Of a stretch of DNA of 64,000 bases, positions 28,759 through 39,024 are shown piece after piece. The stretch is from contig CAVRAR010000003.1 of NCBI GenBank assembly GCA_963719005.1, positions 62,001 through 126,000 on the forward strand, given 5' to 3'. The notes beneath the pieces were generated by a model. That model was not told the origin of the DNA, searched no databases, and saw only the letters and a list, made by a program, of their open reading frames with translations. The stretch's first letter is position 1. Each line of letters begins with the position of its first letter. This DNA comes from G963675935 sp963719005. Lineage in GTDB: Bacteria > Planctomycetota > Planctomycetia > Pirellulales > Thermoguttaceae. The translations under genes were made by a program, and so were the position numbers.

Positions 28759-28777
28759 TATCCTACATAGTAGGATA
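28759..28777 (+). promoter_or_regulatory. Palindromic operator candidate before the toxin gene
   Basis: TATCCTAC-ATA-GTAGGATA, a perfect 8-base inverted repeat ending nine bases before the toxin ATG. Position and symmetry suit autoregulation by the HTH antitoxin encoded downstream; part of it (TAGGATAGAAT) could also be a -10 region. Confidence 0.5.
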
Positions 28778-28785
28778 GAATAGCA

Positions 28786-29154
28786 ATGAAGACGTTTGTA
28801 GAAACGAGCACGTTTTCCCGGTGGCGTCCGGACTTCCTTTCGGATGAGGATTATGCCAGGTTGCAGCAAGAACTAATCGTAGCTCCGCAAAGGGGCGACG
28901 TGATGCCGGGATGCGGCGGCCTGCGGAAGCTTCGTATTCGCGATCGAAAACGTCAGAAGGGCAAGCGCGGCGGGGCCAGAATCATTTATCTTCATCTCGC
29001 CGAGATCGGCCAATTCCTGATGTTGGACGTGTACAGCAAGAATGAGAAAGAGGACTTGGCTCCTGCCGACAAAAGAGAGCTTCGAGCACTTGCGCGGGAG
29101 TACCGGATTCAAGTCATTCGATCGTACAGAAAGAAGCAGCAGGGAAAGGAATAG
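28786..29154 (+). CDS. higB: RelE/HigB-type toxin
   Basis: 122 residues. The core VAPQRGDVMPGCGGLRKLRI, then GKRGGARIIYLHL and DVYSKNEKEDLAPADKRELRAL, is the signature of HigB2-like RelE-superfamily mRNA endonucleases. Basic residues K and R in the central sheet are expected for RNA cleavage. The HTH antitoxin gene follows after six bases, the reversed (toxin-first) order typical of higBA. Confidence 0.85.
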   Translation: MKTFVETSTFSRWRPDFLSDEDYARLQQELIVAPQRGDVMPGCGGLRKLRIRDRKRQKGKRGGARIIYLHLAEIGQFLMLDVYSKNEKEDLAPADKRELRALAREYRIQVIRSYRKKQQGKE

Positions 29155-29160
29155 ACTGCG

Positions 29161-29503
29161 ATGGCAAATGGCAGATCAACTCGTCCCCCTTTGGCCGATC
29201 GATTGAAGGCTGGGCTGTCGGAAGGAATCCGGCATACAAAGGGTGAATTGACGTTGCGAACCGTACGAGTTCCCGAGCGTCCGCCTCGAATTACCACGGC
29301 CGGGGTCACGCGGCTGCGCGAGCGGATCGGCATGTCGCAGGCGGTTTTTGCCGGAGTGCTGAATGTCTCAACAAAAACAGTACAAAGTTGGGAGCAGGGA
29401 CAGCGACACCCCTCCCAGACGCGCCTTGCGCATGTTACAGCTATTGAAGCAGCAGCCCGCAACCGTTTGCGAAATGATTGGAGTGCCTTCCTCCGCAGAA
29501 TGA
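29161..29503 (+). CDS. higA: HigA-type HTH antitoxin (frameshifted)
   Basis: XRE-family helix-turn-helix antitoxin: TLRTVRVPERPPRI, then RLRERIGMSQAVFAGVLNVS and TKTVQSWEQGQRHPSQ. The frame changes near 29425, where one extra C occurs. Correcting it gives RLRMLQLLKQQPATVCEMIG and a stop at 29501-29503, the normal HigA C-terminus. It should bind HigB and repress at the palindrome upstream of higB. Confidence 0.8.
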
Positions 29504-29531
29504 ACTGTTTCGAAATGCCAGAGGGTCCGAC

Positions 29532-30116
29532 ATGCACAAGATCGTTTCCGTTGACGTCTTGCACGATTATCGCCTCGACCTGACTTTCGACGACGGCACG
29601 CGCGGGCTGGCCGATCTCCATGGACTTGTTGGCAGCGGAGTGTTTTCGCTGTGGAACGACTATAGCACGTTCCAGAATGTCAAGATCGGCGACTGCGGGG
29701 AGCTTATCTGGTCGGACACGGTGGATCTCTGTCCCGATTCGTTGTACATGCAAGTGACGGGCAAAAGCCCGAGCGATGTATTTCCGAGTCTCAAGAGGGA
29801 GCCGGTGAAAAACATGTCGCATCACGGCATTGAATTTTCGAAAGATCGAATTGCCGAGTTCTGCCGCCATCACGGCATTCGTCGGCTGGCGTTGTTTGGC
29901 TCCGTTTTGCGCGACGATTTTCGCCCCGAGAGCGATGTCGATGTCCTTGTGGAGTTTGAGCCCGGGGCAAGGGTGGGATTACGTTTTTTTGCCATCGAAC
30001 GTGAGTTGTCGGACATTCTCGGCCGAAAAGTCGCCCTGAACACCCCTGGCTTTCTCGACAAGTACTTCAGGGAGGAAGTGCTCAGCGGGGCGGAGGTGCA
30101 GTATGACACGGCATGA
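29532..30116 (+). CDS. DUF2442 domain fused to MntA-like nucleotidyltransferase
   Basis: 194 residues. Residues 1-90 form a DUF2442 domain (VDVLHDYRLDLTFDDGTRG, FQNVKIGDCGELIW). Residues about 97-194 are a minimal nucleotidyltransferase: RRLALFGSVLRDDF, ESDVDVLVEFEPG (the GS and DxD metal site) and GRKVALNTPGFL. Such domains act as the antitoxin of HepT toxins by AMPylation. AGAGGG lies six bases before ATG 29532. A one-base shift near 29808 would separate the two parts (TGA, then ATG 29814), so the fusion could be artificial. Confidence 0.75.
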   Translation: MHKIVSVDVLHDYRLDLTFDDGTRGLADLHGLVGSGVFSLWNDYSTFQNVKIGDCGELIWSDTVDLCPDSLYMQVTGKSPSDVFPSLKREPVKNMSHHGIEFSKDRIAEFCRHHGIRRLALFGSVLRDDFRPESDVDVLVEFEPGARVGLRFFAIERELSDILGRKVALNTPGFLDKYFREEVLSGAEVQYDTA

Positions 30117-30165
30117 CGATCTTCCGCCATTGATTGCGCGGCTTAGCGCGATTGTTGACAAGTGA
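30103..30165 (+). pseudogene. Possible remnant of a HepT-like gene
   Basis: Twenty codons starting MTRHDD overlap the end of the nucleotidyltransferase gene, exactly where a HepT toxin gene usually starts, but end at a TGA. The minus-strand PQQ gene end begins 11 bases later, so the rest of the gene is absent. Tentative. Confidence 0.3.
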
Positions 30166-30741
30166 GAATAGTGCGCTATTTCTCCCCGCGCACGTCATAC
30201 GCCAGCAGCAGGTCTTGATCGCGGACGTACATCACGCCGTTGGCGATGACCAGGTAGGGCCAACTGTTGCGGTCGCTGCGGTCGGGCTGGTCGAAGCGGC
30301 CTTTCAGGTGGAAGCCGTTCGGAGTGGCTTCGACGAGGCTGATCGGCCCGTTCTCGTTGCGGCAATAGAGCATCCCGTCGGCCCACAGCACCGAGCACTT
30401 GCCGCAACTGCGGTCGGTCCATTTCACCTTGCCGGTCTTGTAGTCCAGACAAGTCAGGATGCCGGGATCGCTGCATCCGTAAAGGAAGCCGTCGACCAGG
30501 ACCATGCCGCCGTGGTGGTTCTTCATTTTTTTCGTGAAATAGACCTGGTTCGCGGCGAATCCGTTGCCGGAAGGCTCGATCCGCACCAATCCGCCGCCCG
30601 TGCCGTAACCGGTGGCGGCAAAGACCGTGTCGTCCGACGTCAGGCACGTCGAGCAGTTGGCCACCCGGCTCGCCGGGGCATCGTAACGCCAGAGGAGCTT
30701 GCCGTTGCTGGCGGCCACGCCGATCACGCCCTTCCGCGTTA

Positions 30742-31649
30742 GAGGTTCTAACAAAACCAGTATTTCCTGATCTGTCCAATGTTGCTAAACTCTCGGGCTA
30801 ACCTGGTCAACCAACAGATATGTCAGGGAGGATATTATGGCCAAGCCACTGCTGCCCGATGCGCTTTGGGAGCGAATCAAGCCTTTGCTGCCGCGCGAAC
30901 GCGGCAAGCCGAAAGGAGGCCGACCGCGAGTTTCCGATCGTGCGGCGCTCACGGGGATTCTCTTCGTATTGAAAACGGGTTGTCCGTGGGAATATCTTCC
31001 GCAGGAGTTGGGCTGCGGATGCGGCATGACGTGCTGGCGACGACTCCGCGACTGGCACGTGGCTGGTGTCTGGAAGCGGATATGGAAGCTACTTTTGGAC
31101 GAATTGGGATTGGCAGGCCAAATCGACTGGTCAACATCCGCGATCGACAGTTGCTCCGTGCGAGCAGTTTTTGGGGGGCAAAAACGGGCCCAAATCCCAC
31201 GGATCGAGGCAAGAATGGCTCGAAGCGTCATCTGATGGTGGACGGCAGCGGCACGCCTCTGGCCATTACCCACACCGGCGCGAATTGCCACGATTCGGAG
31301 ATGGCTATTCCTTTGGTTCGACGCAGTTCCACCGATCAAGCAACCTCGCGGCGCACTGCGCAAGCGTCCCGATGAACTGCTCGCGGATCGAGCCTATGAT
31401 GCGGAAGCCAAGATTCGTAAACCCCTGCGCAAGCGGAGAATCAAGCCGCTGGTTGCTCACCGCAACACCGAGCACGGCAGCGGCCTGGGCAAATTCCGCT
31501 ACGTCGTTGAAGCCTGCTTCGATTGGCTCTTCAACTGGCGTCGTCTGCGGGTGCGTTACGAGAAACGACCGGACATTCACGATGCGTTCCTAATCATCGG
31601 TTGTGCCATGATCTGCTGGAACCGCGTACTGGAGTTTTGTTAGAACCTC
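30742..31649 (+). mobile_element. IS5-family insertion sequence, 908 bp
   Basis: Perfect 16-base terminal inverted repeats (GAGGTTCTAACAAAAC at 30742-30757, complement at 31634-31649) are flanked by the direct repeat TTA (30739-30741 and 31650-31652), consistent with the TNA targets of IS1031/IS427-like members. One transposase gene fills the element. Inserted in a PQQ-propeller gene on the opposite strand. Confidence 0.92.
30837..31643 (+). CDS. IS5-family DDE transposase (two compensating frameshifts)
   Basis: The N-terminal helix-turn-helix region (LLPDALWERIKPLLPRERGK, then GRPRVSDRAALTGILFVLKTG) is the DUF4096 type. The DDE catalytic domain has AIDSCSVRA, LADRAYDAE and VVEACFDWLFNWRRLRVRYEK. 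One base is missing in the G6 run near 31170 and one extra T occurs at about 31318. The two cancel, so start and stop are in the same frame and the stop TAG (31641-31643) lies in the right terminal repeat. GGGAGG precedes ATG 30837. Confidence 0.88.
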
Positions 31650-32553
31650 TTAGATTGACGTACTGCTTCGAGCCGCCGATCATTACCTTGATGACCGAGA
31701 CATAGTCGGCCGGATCGCCGACGGGCGAGGTCCAAACGAGGCGGCCGTTCTTCTTGTTGATCGCGGCGATCGTGGCCTTCGGTCCGCCGGGCGTGCAGAT
31801 TACCCACGGCCCGTCGACCAGGACCGACTCGGCGTAACCCCAGGACGGAACTCTGCCGCCAAAATCCTTGACGACGTCGTGGTGCCAAAGGATTCGGCCC
31901 CGCTTTAGCTCCATGCAGACAATGTCGCCGGCGATGCCCAGGGTGTAGAGCCGGTTGCCGTCGATGCTAGGCGTGGAGCGGGGACCGGGGAAGCCGTTGC
32001 CGTTGTTGCGAATCGGGCCGATGGACGACGCCCAGAGCTGTTTGCCTTCGCGGCTCACGTCGAGAGCCAGCACCCATTCCTTGTCATCGTTTTCACCCAT
32101 CGTATACAGAACGTTGCCCACCACTGAGGGTGCGCTGTTGCCGACACCGAGGCCGGTGACCTTCCAGAGCAGTTTCGGCCCATCCTTCGGCCACTCCTTC
32201 AAGAGTGCCTTTTCGCGGCAGAGCCCATCGCGATTCGGGCCGCGAAACCCCGGCCAATCGTCAGCTCGAAGCCCGAGGGCCGACAGCGCCACAATCGACG
32301 CGGATAACGAAATCAGCCACAAAAACCGCATGCTGTGCATTCTCAATTCGCTTTCAAGGTGGGACAATCTCGCAATTCTACCGCAGTGTCGCAAAAAAAG
32401 AAAACTGCCGCGCCGCCAGCGCCACCGTTGGGGGGAACGAAACTTTTCCGTCCGCATCGTCGTCATAAGCCTAGACCCGCTTGTTTCGCAAGCGCTGTCG
32501 GTGTGAAACAACAGTCGAAACATCGGTCCATTCATTTCACGGAGACTGAAGTC

Positions 32554-34640
32554 ATGTCGCATCGCCTCACGTATCTTGCCCTGTTGTTGTGTGTCGCAAC
32601 GGCCGTCTGTGCTCGGGCGGAAGGGCCCAAGCAGTCAGATTTGCCTTTGACGAAAGTGGTGTTGTTCAGTTCCGGCGTCGGATTCTTTGAACACGCCGGA
32701 CAAGTCACCGGCGACGCCAAGGTCGAGATGAAATTCAAGACCGGCGACATCAACGACCTGTTGAAAAGCATGGTGGTGCAAGATCTCGACGGCGGCCGGG
32801 TCTCGACCGTCACCTATGCCTCGAAAGACCCGATCACCAAAACCTTGAAGGGCTTCGCCATCGATCTGACGACGAACCCGACGATGGCTCAGCTCTTGCA
32901 GCAGCTTCGCGGCGAGCGCGTCGTGGTCGAAGCGCCCAACGAGCTGAGCGGCGTCATCGTCGGAGTCGAAAGCCGCAAGGTGAAGCTGGGCGACCATGAA
33001 ACGACGGAACAAGCCGTGCTCAATCTCCTCACCGTGCAAGGCTTTCGCGCCGTGTCGCTCGACACCGTCGCCGGCATCAAGCTGGCCAACGAGCAACTCG
33101 ATGCCGAACTGCGCAAGGCCCTGGCCGTGCTGGCCTCGGGCCACTCGAACGACAAAAAGTCGGTCGAGTTGAGCTTCTTGGGCAAGGGGACGCGGCACGT
33201 TCGCATGGGCTACATCCAGGCGGCCCCAATCTGGAAAACCACGTATCGCCTCGTGCTGGCCGACGACCAGAAGCCGCTCTTGCAGGGCTGGGCCATCGTC
33301 GAAAACACGTCCGAGGAGGATTGGAACAACGTCGATCTGACCTTGGTGAGCGGCCGGCCGATCTCGTTCACGATGGATCTCTACCAGCCGATCTATGTCC
33401 CGCGGCCGGCGCTGCAAATGGAGCTTTACTCCTCGTTGCAACCGCAGGTTTATCAACAGGACTTGATCCGCAAGGCAATGGACGTTGCAGCCAACGCGGA
33501 CGGGAAGGAGAGCATGCTGGGGGTATCGACATGGAACGGGGGCGGCACGGATTATGCTGGGTGCGCAGGCCAGCATCTGGCGTTTGGGAATGGGGTGGCT
33601 GCCGACAATTTGTCCGCCCTATACTGTCCCTCTCGGCGTTCGTCGTGGCGAGCCGGCATCCAAGCCATCGTCCAGGCCGCCAACGTCGGCAACCTCTTCA
33701 AGTACGTCATCGCCACGCCCGTCAGCTCTGCCGCGGCAGCAGTCGGCCATGCTGCCGATCGCCAACGCCGACGTGAAGGGGGAGAAACTCGATATCTACA
33801 ACGCGGCCGTGCAAGCCAAACACCCGCTCTACGGGCTGCGCTTCACCAACACGACCGATCTCTACCTGATGCAGGGCCCGATCACGGTCTTCGACGGCGG
33901 CGTCTACGCCGGCGACGCCAGGATCGAAGACCTCCCGCCTGGCGGCGAGCGGCTGATCAGCTACGGCATCGACCTCGACACCGAAGTCGCCCCCGAGACG
34001 AAGAACCAGCCCGAGGAATTGCTCAGCGTTCACTTGGTCAAGGGCACGATGGTCACCGAGCGCAAGTACGTGCGATCGCAGGAGTACACGGTGAAGAACT
34101 CGGGCAAGAAGGCGAAGACCGTTTTGGTCGAATATCCGATCGACGCCGCCTGGAAGCTGGTTGCACCCGAAAAGCCGACGGAAAAGACCCGCGATCTGTA
34201 CCGTTTTGCCGTGGAGGCCAAGCCCGGCGAGCCGGCCAAGCTGACGATCGACGAGGAGCGAACCGATGCGACAGCAGATCGCCCTGGCGAACATGGACGA
34301 CAATACGATCCAGTTCTACCAGAGCGCCAAGGTGGTCGGCGAGAAGGTCAAGGCGGCGTTGGCCGAGATCGTCAAGCGGAAGCACGAGTTGCAGCAGGTG
34401 GCCGTCGGCCGACAAAATCGCGAGCAACGCATCCGCCAGATCGCCGAGGACCAGAATCGCGTGCGGCAGAACATGGACCGCCTCGATCGCACCAGCGAGT
34501 TGTACAAGAGCTACGTCAAGAAGTTCACCAAGCAGGAAGAGGAAGTCGTCAAGCTCAACGAGGAAATCGCCTCGCTTACCGAGCAGGAAACCGATCTCCA
34601 CAAGTCGCTCGACGAATACATGATGGGACTCGACCTCTAA
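32554..34640 (+). CDS. DUF4139-domain exported protein (frameshifted)
   Basis: About 695 residues with a signal peptide (MSHRLTYLALLLCVATAVC). Beginning LTKVVLFSSGVGFFEHAGQV, the N-terminal domain and the later DUF4139 beta-sandwich (IWKTTYRLVLADDQKPLLQG, LYQPIYVPRP) are typical. Frame changes near 33725 and 34262 must be corrected; the C-terminal third is a charged coiled coil (LNEEIASLTEQETDLHKS) ending GLDL. The stretch 33525-33655 is low in similarity in every frame and may contain more errors or be a variable linker. Related to mucoidy-inhibitor-like proteins; role unknown. Confidence 0.8.
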
Positions 34641-34748
34641 GCGGCGAAGAATGGAGAGTAGACGTTGGAGAGTACGCAGAGTTGGGGCGGCAGCTCATCT
34701 GCCGCCCCTTCTCTTCTCCCAAACTGGGTTCTCGCTTATACTTAGGGG

Positions 34749-36912
34749 ATGATGAGTGTCCGACGAACATCCTGGCCCCCCTCCGCTGTCCTCGCCGCCA
34801 TGATGTTGATGGCCGGCTGGCCGGAATCGCTTCCGGCCCAGTGGGGCGGCATGTTTCCAAGCAGCCAGTTCGAGCTGTCCGACGCCGTCCAACTCGATCA
34901 GGTCGATACCGCCGTCCGGGCTCAATTGGATCGCGTAAAGCCGCTGCTGGCCGACCGCCAGTGGGACGAGGCCGTCGAAATCCTCCGCCAACTGTCGGAG
35001 ACATCGGAAGGCAAGCTGGTCGGCGTCAGCCCGCATCGTTTCATCGGCCTGCGCGAGTGGTGCCAGTTGCGATTGGCCGCGCTGCCGCCCGAGGCGTTGA
35101 AACTCTACCGCGGCCGCGTCGATCCGGTCGCTCGGAGATGGTACGAGCAAGGCATTGCCAATCGCGACCCCGAACTGCTGCGGAACATCGTCGATCAGGC
35201 ATTCGCCAGCAGTTTCGGCGACGACGCCCTGATGGCCCTCGGCGAGATGACCCTTGAATCGGGCGATTTTGCCGCGGCGCGATGGGATTGGGAGCGGATT
35301 GTGCCGGTCCGCAATTCCGATCCAGCCGCCATGCCGCAAGCTTGGCCCAGTTACCCCGACACCAATCTCGACCTGGCCGCGGTTCGGGCGAGGCTCGTGC
35401 TGGTCTCGATTCTCGAAGGAGCGACCGATCGAGCCCGCGGCGAACTGGCCGCTTACGCAAAGCTGCATCCCGACGCGCAGGGCCGGCTGGGCGGCCGCGA
35501 GGGCCGATACGTTCAACTGCTGGAATCGCTGCTGGCCGAGAGCGTCGCGTGGCCCGCCGCACCGTCGGAGCCGAGGCTGGCTGACGTTCGCCGGCAATCC
35601 GCAGCGCAACAAGACGGCCGGGCCGCTGGTCGACGTCGGCGCGGTTGCGTGGCGGGTTCCTTTGCGGCCAGCCGTCACCGCCACTGCCGGCCCGATGGGC
35701 GCCAAGCCTATCGGCGAGGATTTCCGCGAGCCGCTGAGTTTCTTCCCACTTCTCGTTGGCCGTCGGCTGCTGGTCAACACCGAGCGGCAAATCCTGGCGA
35801 TGCAATGCGACACCGGCCAGCCGGCGTGGGGTCGAACTGCCGCGATCTATGAGAGCGAGTTGGCTGCCACGGCAAGCAGGCCGGTCTTTCCGATCGAGAG
35901 TCTGGGATCGCCTCGGTTCACGATGACCGTTTTTCGAGACAGACTCTTCGCGCGAATGGGCTCGACCATAACCGGCCAGTCCCGGGGCACGGCATTCGAG
36001 CACGCGGGGTGTCTGGTCTGCTTCGACCTGGCGGCGGAGGGGCGGCTGCTCTGGAAGATCGCAGCGGAAGAGGGCTGGGCTTTCGAGGGTGCCCCGCTGG
36101 CCGACGAGCGGGGCGTTTACGTGGCGATGCGCCGCCAGGACATCCGGCCGCAGGCGTTTGTCGCCTGCTTCGACGCCGACACCGGCCGGTTTCGTTGGCG
36201 GCGATTCATCTGCGGCGCCGAAACGCCCGCCCGCGGCGTTCTGCCCGAGCAGACGCACAACCTGCTGACGCTGGCCTCCGACACCCTCTATTACAACACG
36301 AATCTCGGCGCGGTGGCGGGGCTGCGGGCCGACGACGGCCGGGTTCTTTGGATCAGCCTGTATCCTCGCGCGTTGCGGGGCGACCTGGCCAAGCTCGCGC
36401 CGCACTGGCGGCGCGAGTTGAACCCTTGCCTCCTCGATCGCGGCACGCTGCTGGTCGCCCCGGCCGACAGCCCGCGCATCTTCGCCTTCGACGCCGCCAC
36501 CGGTCAGATCCTTTGGCAAACGGGCACGGAGGTGGAGGATGCCGCCGGCCTGTTGGGCACGGCGGGCGACTGGCTGATCGCCGGCGGAGCGCGGCTCTAC
36601 TGGATCAGCTTGAAGGAAGAAGATCGCGGCCGGGTGAAACACGTTTGGCCCGACGGCCCCGAGCGGCCGGGCTACGGCCGCGGAATCCTCGCCGGCCAGA
36701 ACGTGCTCTGGTCCACCCGAGACAAATTGTATATCTTCAACCAACAAACCGCCCGGCCGCGGCGGGTCGTCGATCTAAACGCCCTCGGCGCCTCCGGCGG
36801 CAATCTGTTGGTCGCGCATGGAAGATTGTTGATTGCCACGCAGCGCGAATTGATCGCGTTGGGAACGACTGGCGGAAAATCGGAGAGCGGAACATTGTAC
36901 AATGCAAACTGA
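34749..36912 (+). CDS. TPR plus PQQ-like beta-propeller exported protein (frameshifted)
   Basis: About 720 residues. A signal-like N-terminus (VLAAMMLMAGWPESLPA) and a helical repeat region (residues about 45-270, e.g. LADRQWDEAVEILRQL) precede a propeller with repeats such as LLVNTERQILAMQCDTG, AFDAATGQILWQTGTE and RLLIATQRELIALG. One base shift near 35575 separates the halves. The architecture resembles BamB-like scaffold proteins common in planctomycetes. It is directly upstream of the MoxR gene, on the same strand. Confidence 0.8.
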
Positions 36913-36926
36913 CAATTGGAACCATC

Positions 36927-37977
36927 ATGTCTGAACACGACGATCTTCAAGCCGTACAAGAACTCAGCGAAGCCTACCGACTCATCACCGAGCAACTTGG
37001 CCGGGTGATCGTCGGCCAGCGGCAGGTGATCGAGGAATTGCTGGTGGCGATGTTCGCCCGCGGGCATTGCCTGTTGGTCGGCGTGCCGGGGCTGGCCAAA
37101 ACGCTGCTGATCCGCACGCTGGCCGAATCGCTAGCGCTCGAATTCCGCCGCATCCAGTTTACGCCCGACCTGATGCCCTCCGACATCACCGGCACCGAGG
37201 TGATTCAGGAGGATCGCCGTCTCGGGCGGGCGGGAATTGCGGTTCTTGAAGGGGCCGATCTTCGGCAACGTGATTCTGGCCGACGAAATCAATCGCACGC
37301 CGCCGAAGACCCAGGCCGCGCTGCTCGAGGCGATGCAGGAATATCAGATCACCGCCGGCGGTCAGCGGCATCAACTCACTCAGCCGTTTTTCGTGCTCGC
37401 TACGCAGAACCCGATCGAGCACGAGGGCACCTACCCGCTGCCCGAGGCTCAACTCGACCGCTTCATGTTCAACACGTTTGTCGATTACCCCGAGGAAGAC
37501 GAGGAGTTCGACATCGTGCGGCGCACGACGGCCGACATCACCACCACGATCACGCCGACGCTCTCGGGCCAGCGAATTCTGGAGTTGCAGAGGATCGTGC
37601 GCCGCGTGCCGGCGGCCGATCACGTCGTGCGTTACGCAATGAAGCTCGTGCGGCTCACCCGCCCGAACAAGGACGGCGCGCCGCAGTTCATTCGCGATTA
37701 CGTAAGCTGGGGCGCGGGCCCGAGAGCGAGCCAATATCTGGTGCTGGGAGCGAAAGCCCGCGCAGTGCTGCACGGCCGGTTCCACGCCGGCTTGGACGAC
37801 ATTCGCGCCGTGGCACATCCGGTGCTTCGCCACCGTATTGTCACCAACTTCAACGCCGAGGCCGAGGGCGTCAAATCGGACGATATCATCCGCCGGCTGA
37901 TCGACGCGGTCGGCGAGAACGGTGGCGCAAGCGAGAAGCTGCCGCCGGTGTTTCGGAAAGAAGAAAAGACCGCGTAG
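36927..37977 (+). CDS. MoxR-family AAA+ ATPase (frameshifted)
   Basis: Chaperone-like AAA+ ATPase, about 350 residues. Walker A is GVPGLAKT (near residue 53), Walker B LADEINR, then PPKTQAALLEAMQE and the sensor ATQNPIEHEGTYPLPEAQLDRF. A surplus G near 37225 (CTCGGGCGGGCGGG) splits the gene; correcting it gives RRLGGRELRFLKGPIFGN. Heads a MoxR-DUF58-BatA-VWA module, in which MoxR is thought to remodel or insert metal into VWA proteins. Confidence 0.92.
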
Positions 37978-38000
37978 CCGCTCGCGGCTTCGCATTGCGG
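37976..38000. repeat. REP-like palindrome, reverse orientation
   Basis: AGCCGCTCGCGGCTTCGCA overlaps the moxR stop codon and is followed by a CGTGGACGCGGGGGCTAAAC unit of another repeat family (see 56324). Confidence 0.55.
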
Positions 38001-38043
38001 CGATCTCCTCCCCGCGTGGACGCGGGGGCTAAACGAACGAAAG

Positions 38044-38930
38044 ATGGAACCCTCGCAACAACTCCTCGATCCGAAGATGCTTGCCCGGCTGCAAGCGTTG
38101 CCGCTCCGCGCGCGGCGGACGGTGGAGGGATACACGGCGGGGGTCCATCGCAGCCCGTTCCACGGCTTCTCGATCGAGTTCGCCGAGCACCGCGACTACT
38201 CGCCCGGCGACGATCTCCGCTATCTCGATTGGAAAGTCTTCGGCCGGACCGACAAATACTACTTGAAGCAGTTCGAGGAAGAGACGAACCTGGTATGCCA
38301 CCTCTTGCTCGACACGAGCGAGAGCATGCGCTATCGAAGCGACGCCGCGCCCGCGTCGAAGCTCGATTACGCCCGGCGTGCGGCCGCGGCATTGGCGTAC
38401 CTGGTGCTCCATCAGCAGGACAGCGTGGGCCTAGTCGCCTTCGACAGCGAAATCCGCTCGCTGCTCCGTGCCAGCAGCAATCCGTCGCATCTGAAAGAGA
38501 TACTGCACGTCATGGAAGGCGCCTCGGCCGAGCGAAAAACCTCGATCGGCCCGATCTTCCACGACCTGGCCGAGCGGATCAAGCGGCGCGGAGTCGTGAT
38601 CGTCTTAAGCGACCTGTTCGACGACGTGGATTCCTTGATGAAGGGCTTGAAGCATCTGCGGCATCGCCGGCACGAGGTGATTTTGATGCATGTGCTCGAC
38701 CCGGCGGAAGTCGATTTCCCGTTCGAGCGGATTACGCTGTTCCGCGGGCTGGAGAATCTGCCCAACGTGCTGGTCGAGCCGCGGGCGATTCGCAAAGCGT
38801 ACTTGGCCGAGTTCGGCCGCTATCTGCGCAAGCTACAAACCGGCTGCCGCGCCATGCGATCGACTATGTGCCGATGCGGACCGATCGGCCGTTGGAAGTG
38901 ACGTTGGCAAGTTACTTGGCATCAAGGTGA
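38044..38930 (+). CDS. DUF58 (VWA-like) protein (frameshifted at the C-terminus)
   Basis: About 295 residues. The DUF58 signature HRSPFHGFSIEFAEHRDYSPGDDLRYLDWK (two conserved blocks) is near residue 35, followed by a VWA domain with the MIDAS motif LLDTSESM. The last 25 residues are out of frame: removing one base near 38855 gives HAIDYVPMRTDRPLEVTL and a TGA at 38930. Partner of the MoxR ATPase encoded just upstream. Confidence 0.9.
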
Positions 38931-39024
38931 TGGCGGACACTGCGAAACCGCAATCGGTCTTCAATCGTAGGCCGGCGATCAGCAGTCAGCAATCAGCATT
39001 CAGCAATCAACAATCAGCAATTCC

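Larger units (their letters stand above)
30176..32340 (-). pseudogene. PQQ-like beta-propeller protein, split by an insertion sequence
   Basis: The N-terminal part (32340 down to 31650) has a signal peptide (MRFLWLISLSASIVALSALG) and DDWPGFRGPNRDG, a hallmark of exported PQQ-type propellers in planctomycetes, followed by blades such as GNVLYTMGENDDKEW and WASSIGPI. After the inserted element the protein continues in the same frame at 30741 (TRKGVIGVAASNGKLLWRYD) to a TAG at 30176. Rejoined at the target site the sequence reads QYVNL-TRKGVIG with no loss, so the insertion is recent. The intact product would be about 415 residues. Confidence 0.85.

Noticed and set aside
37225..37240. Programmed ribosomal frameshifting in moxR and similar genes
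   Set aside because: Shifts of both signs occur throughout the window at unrelated sites without slippery heptamers or conserved stimulators; sequencing error is simpler.
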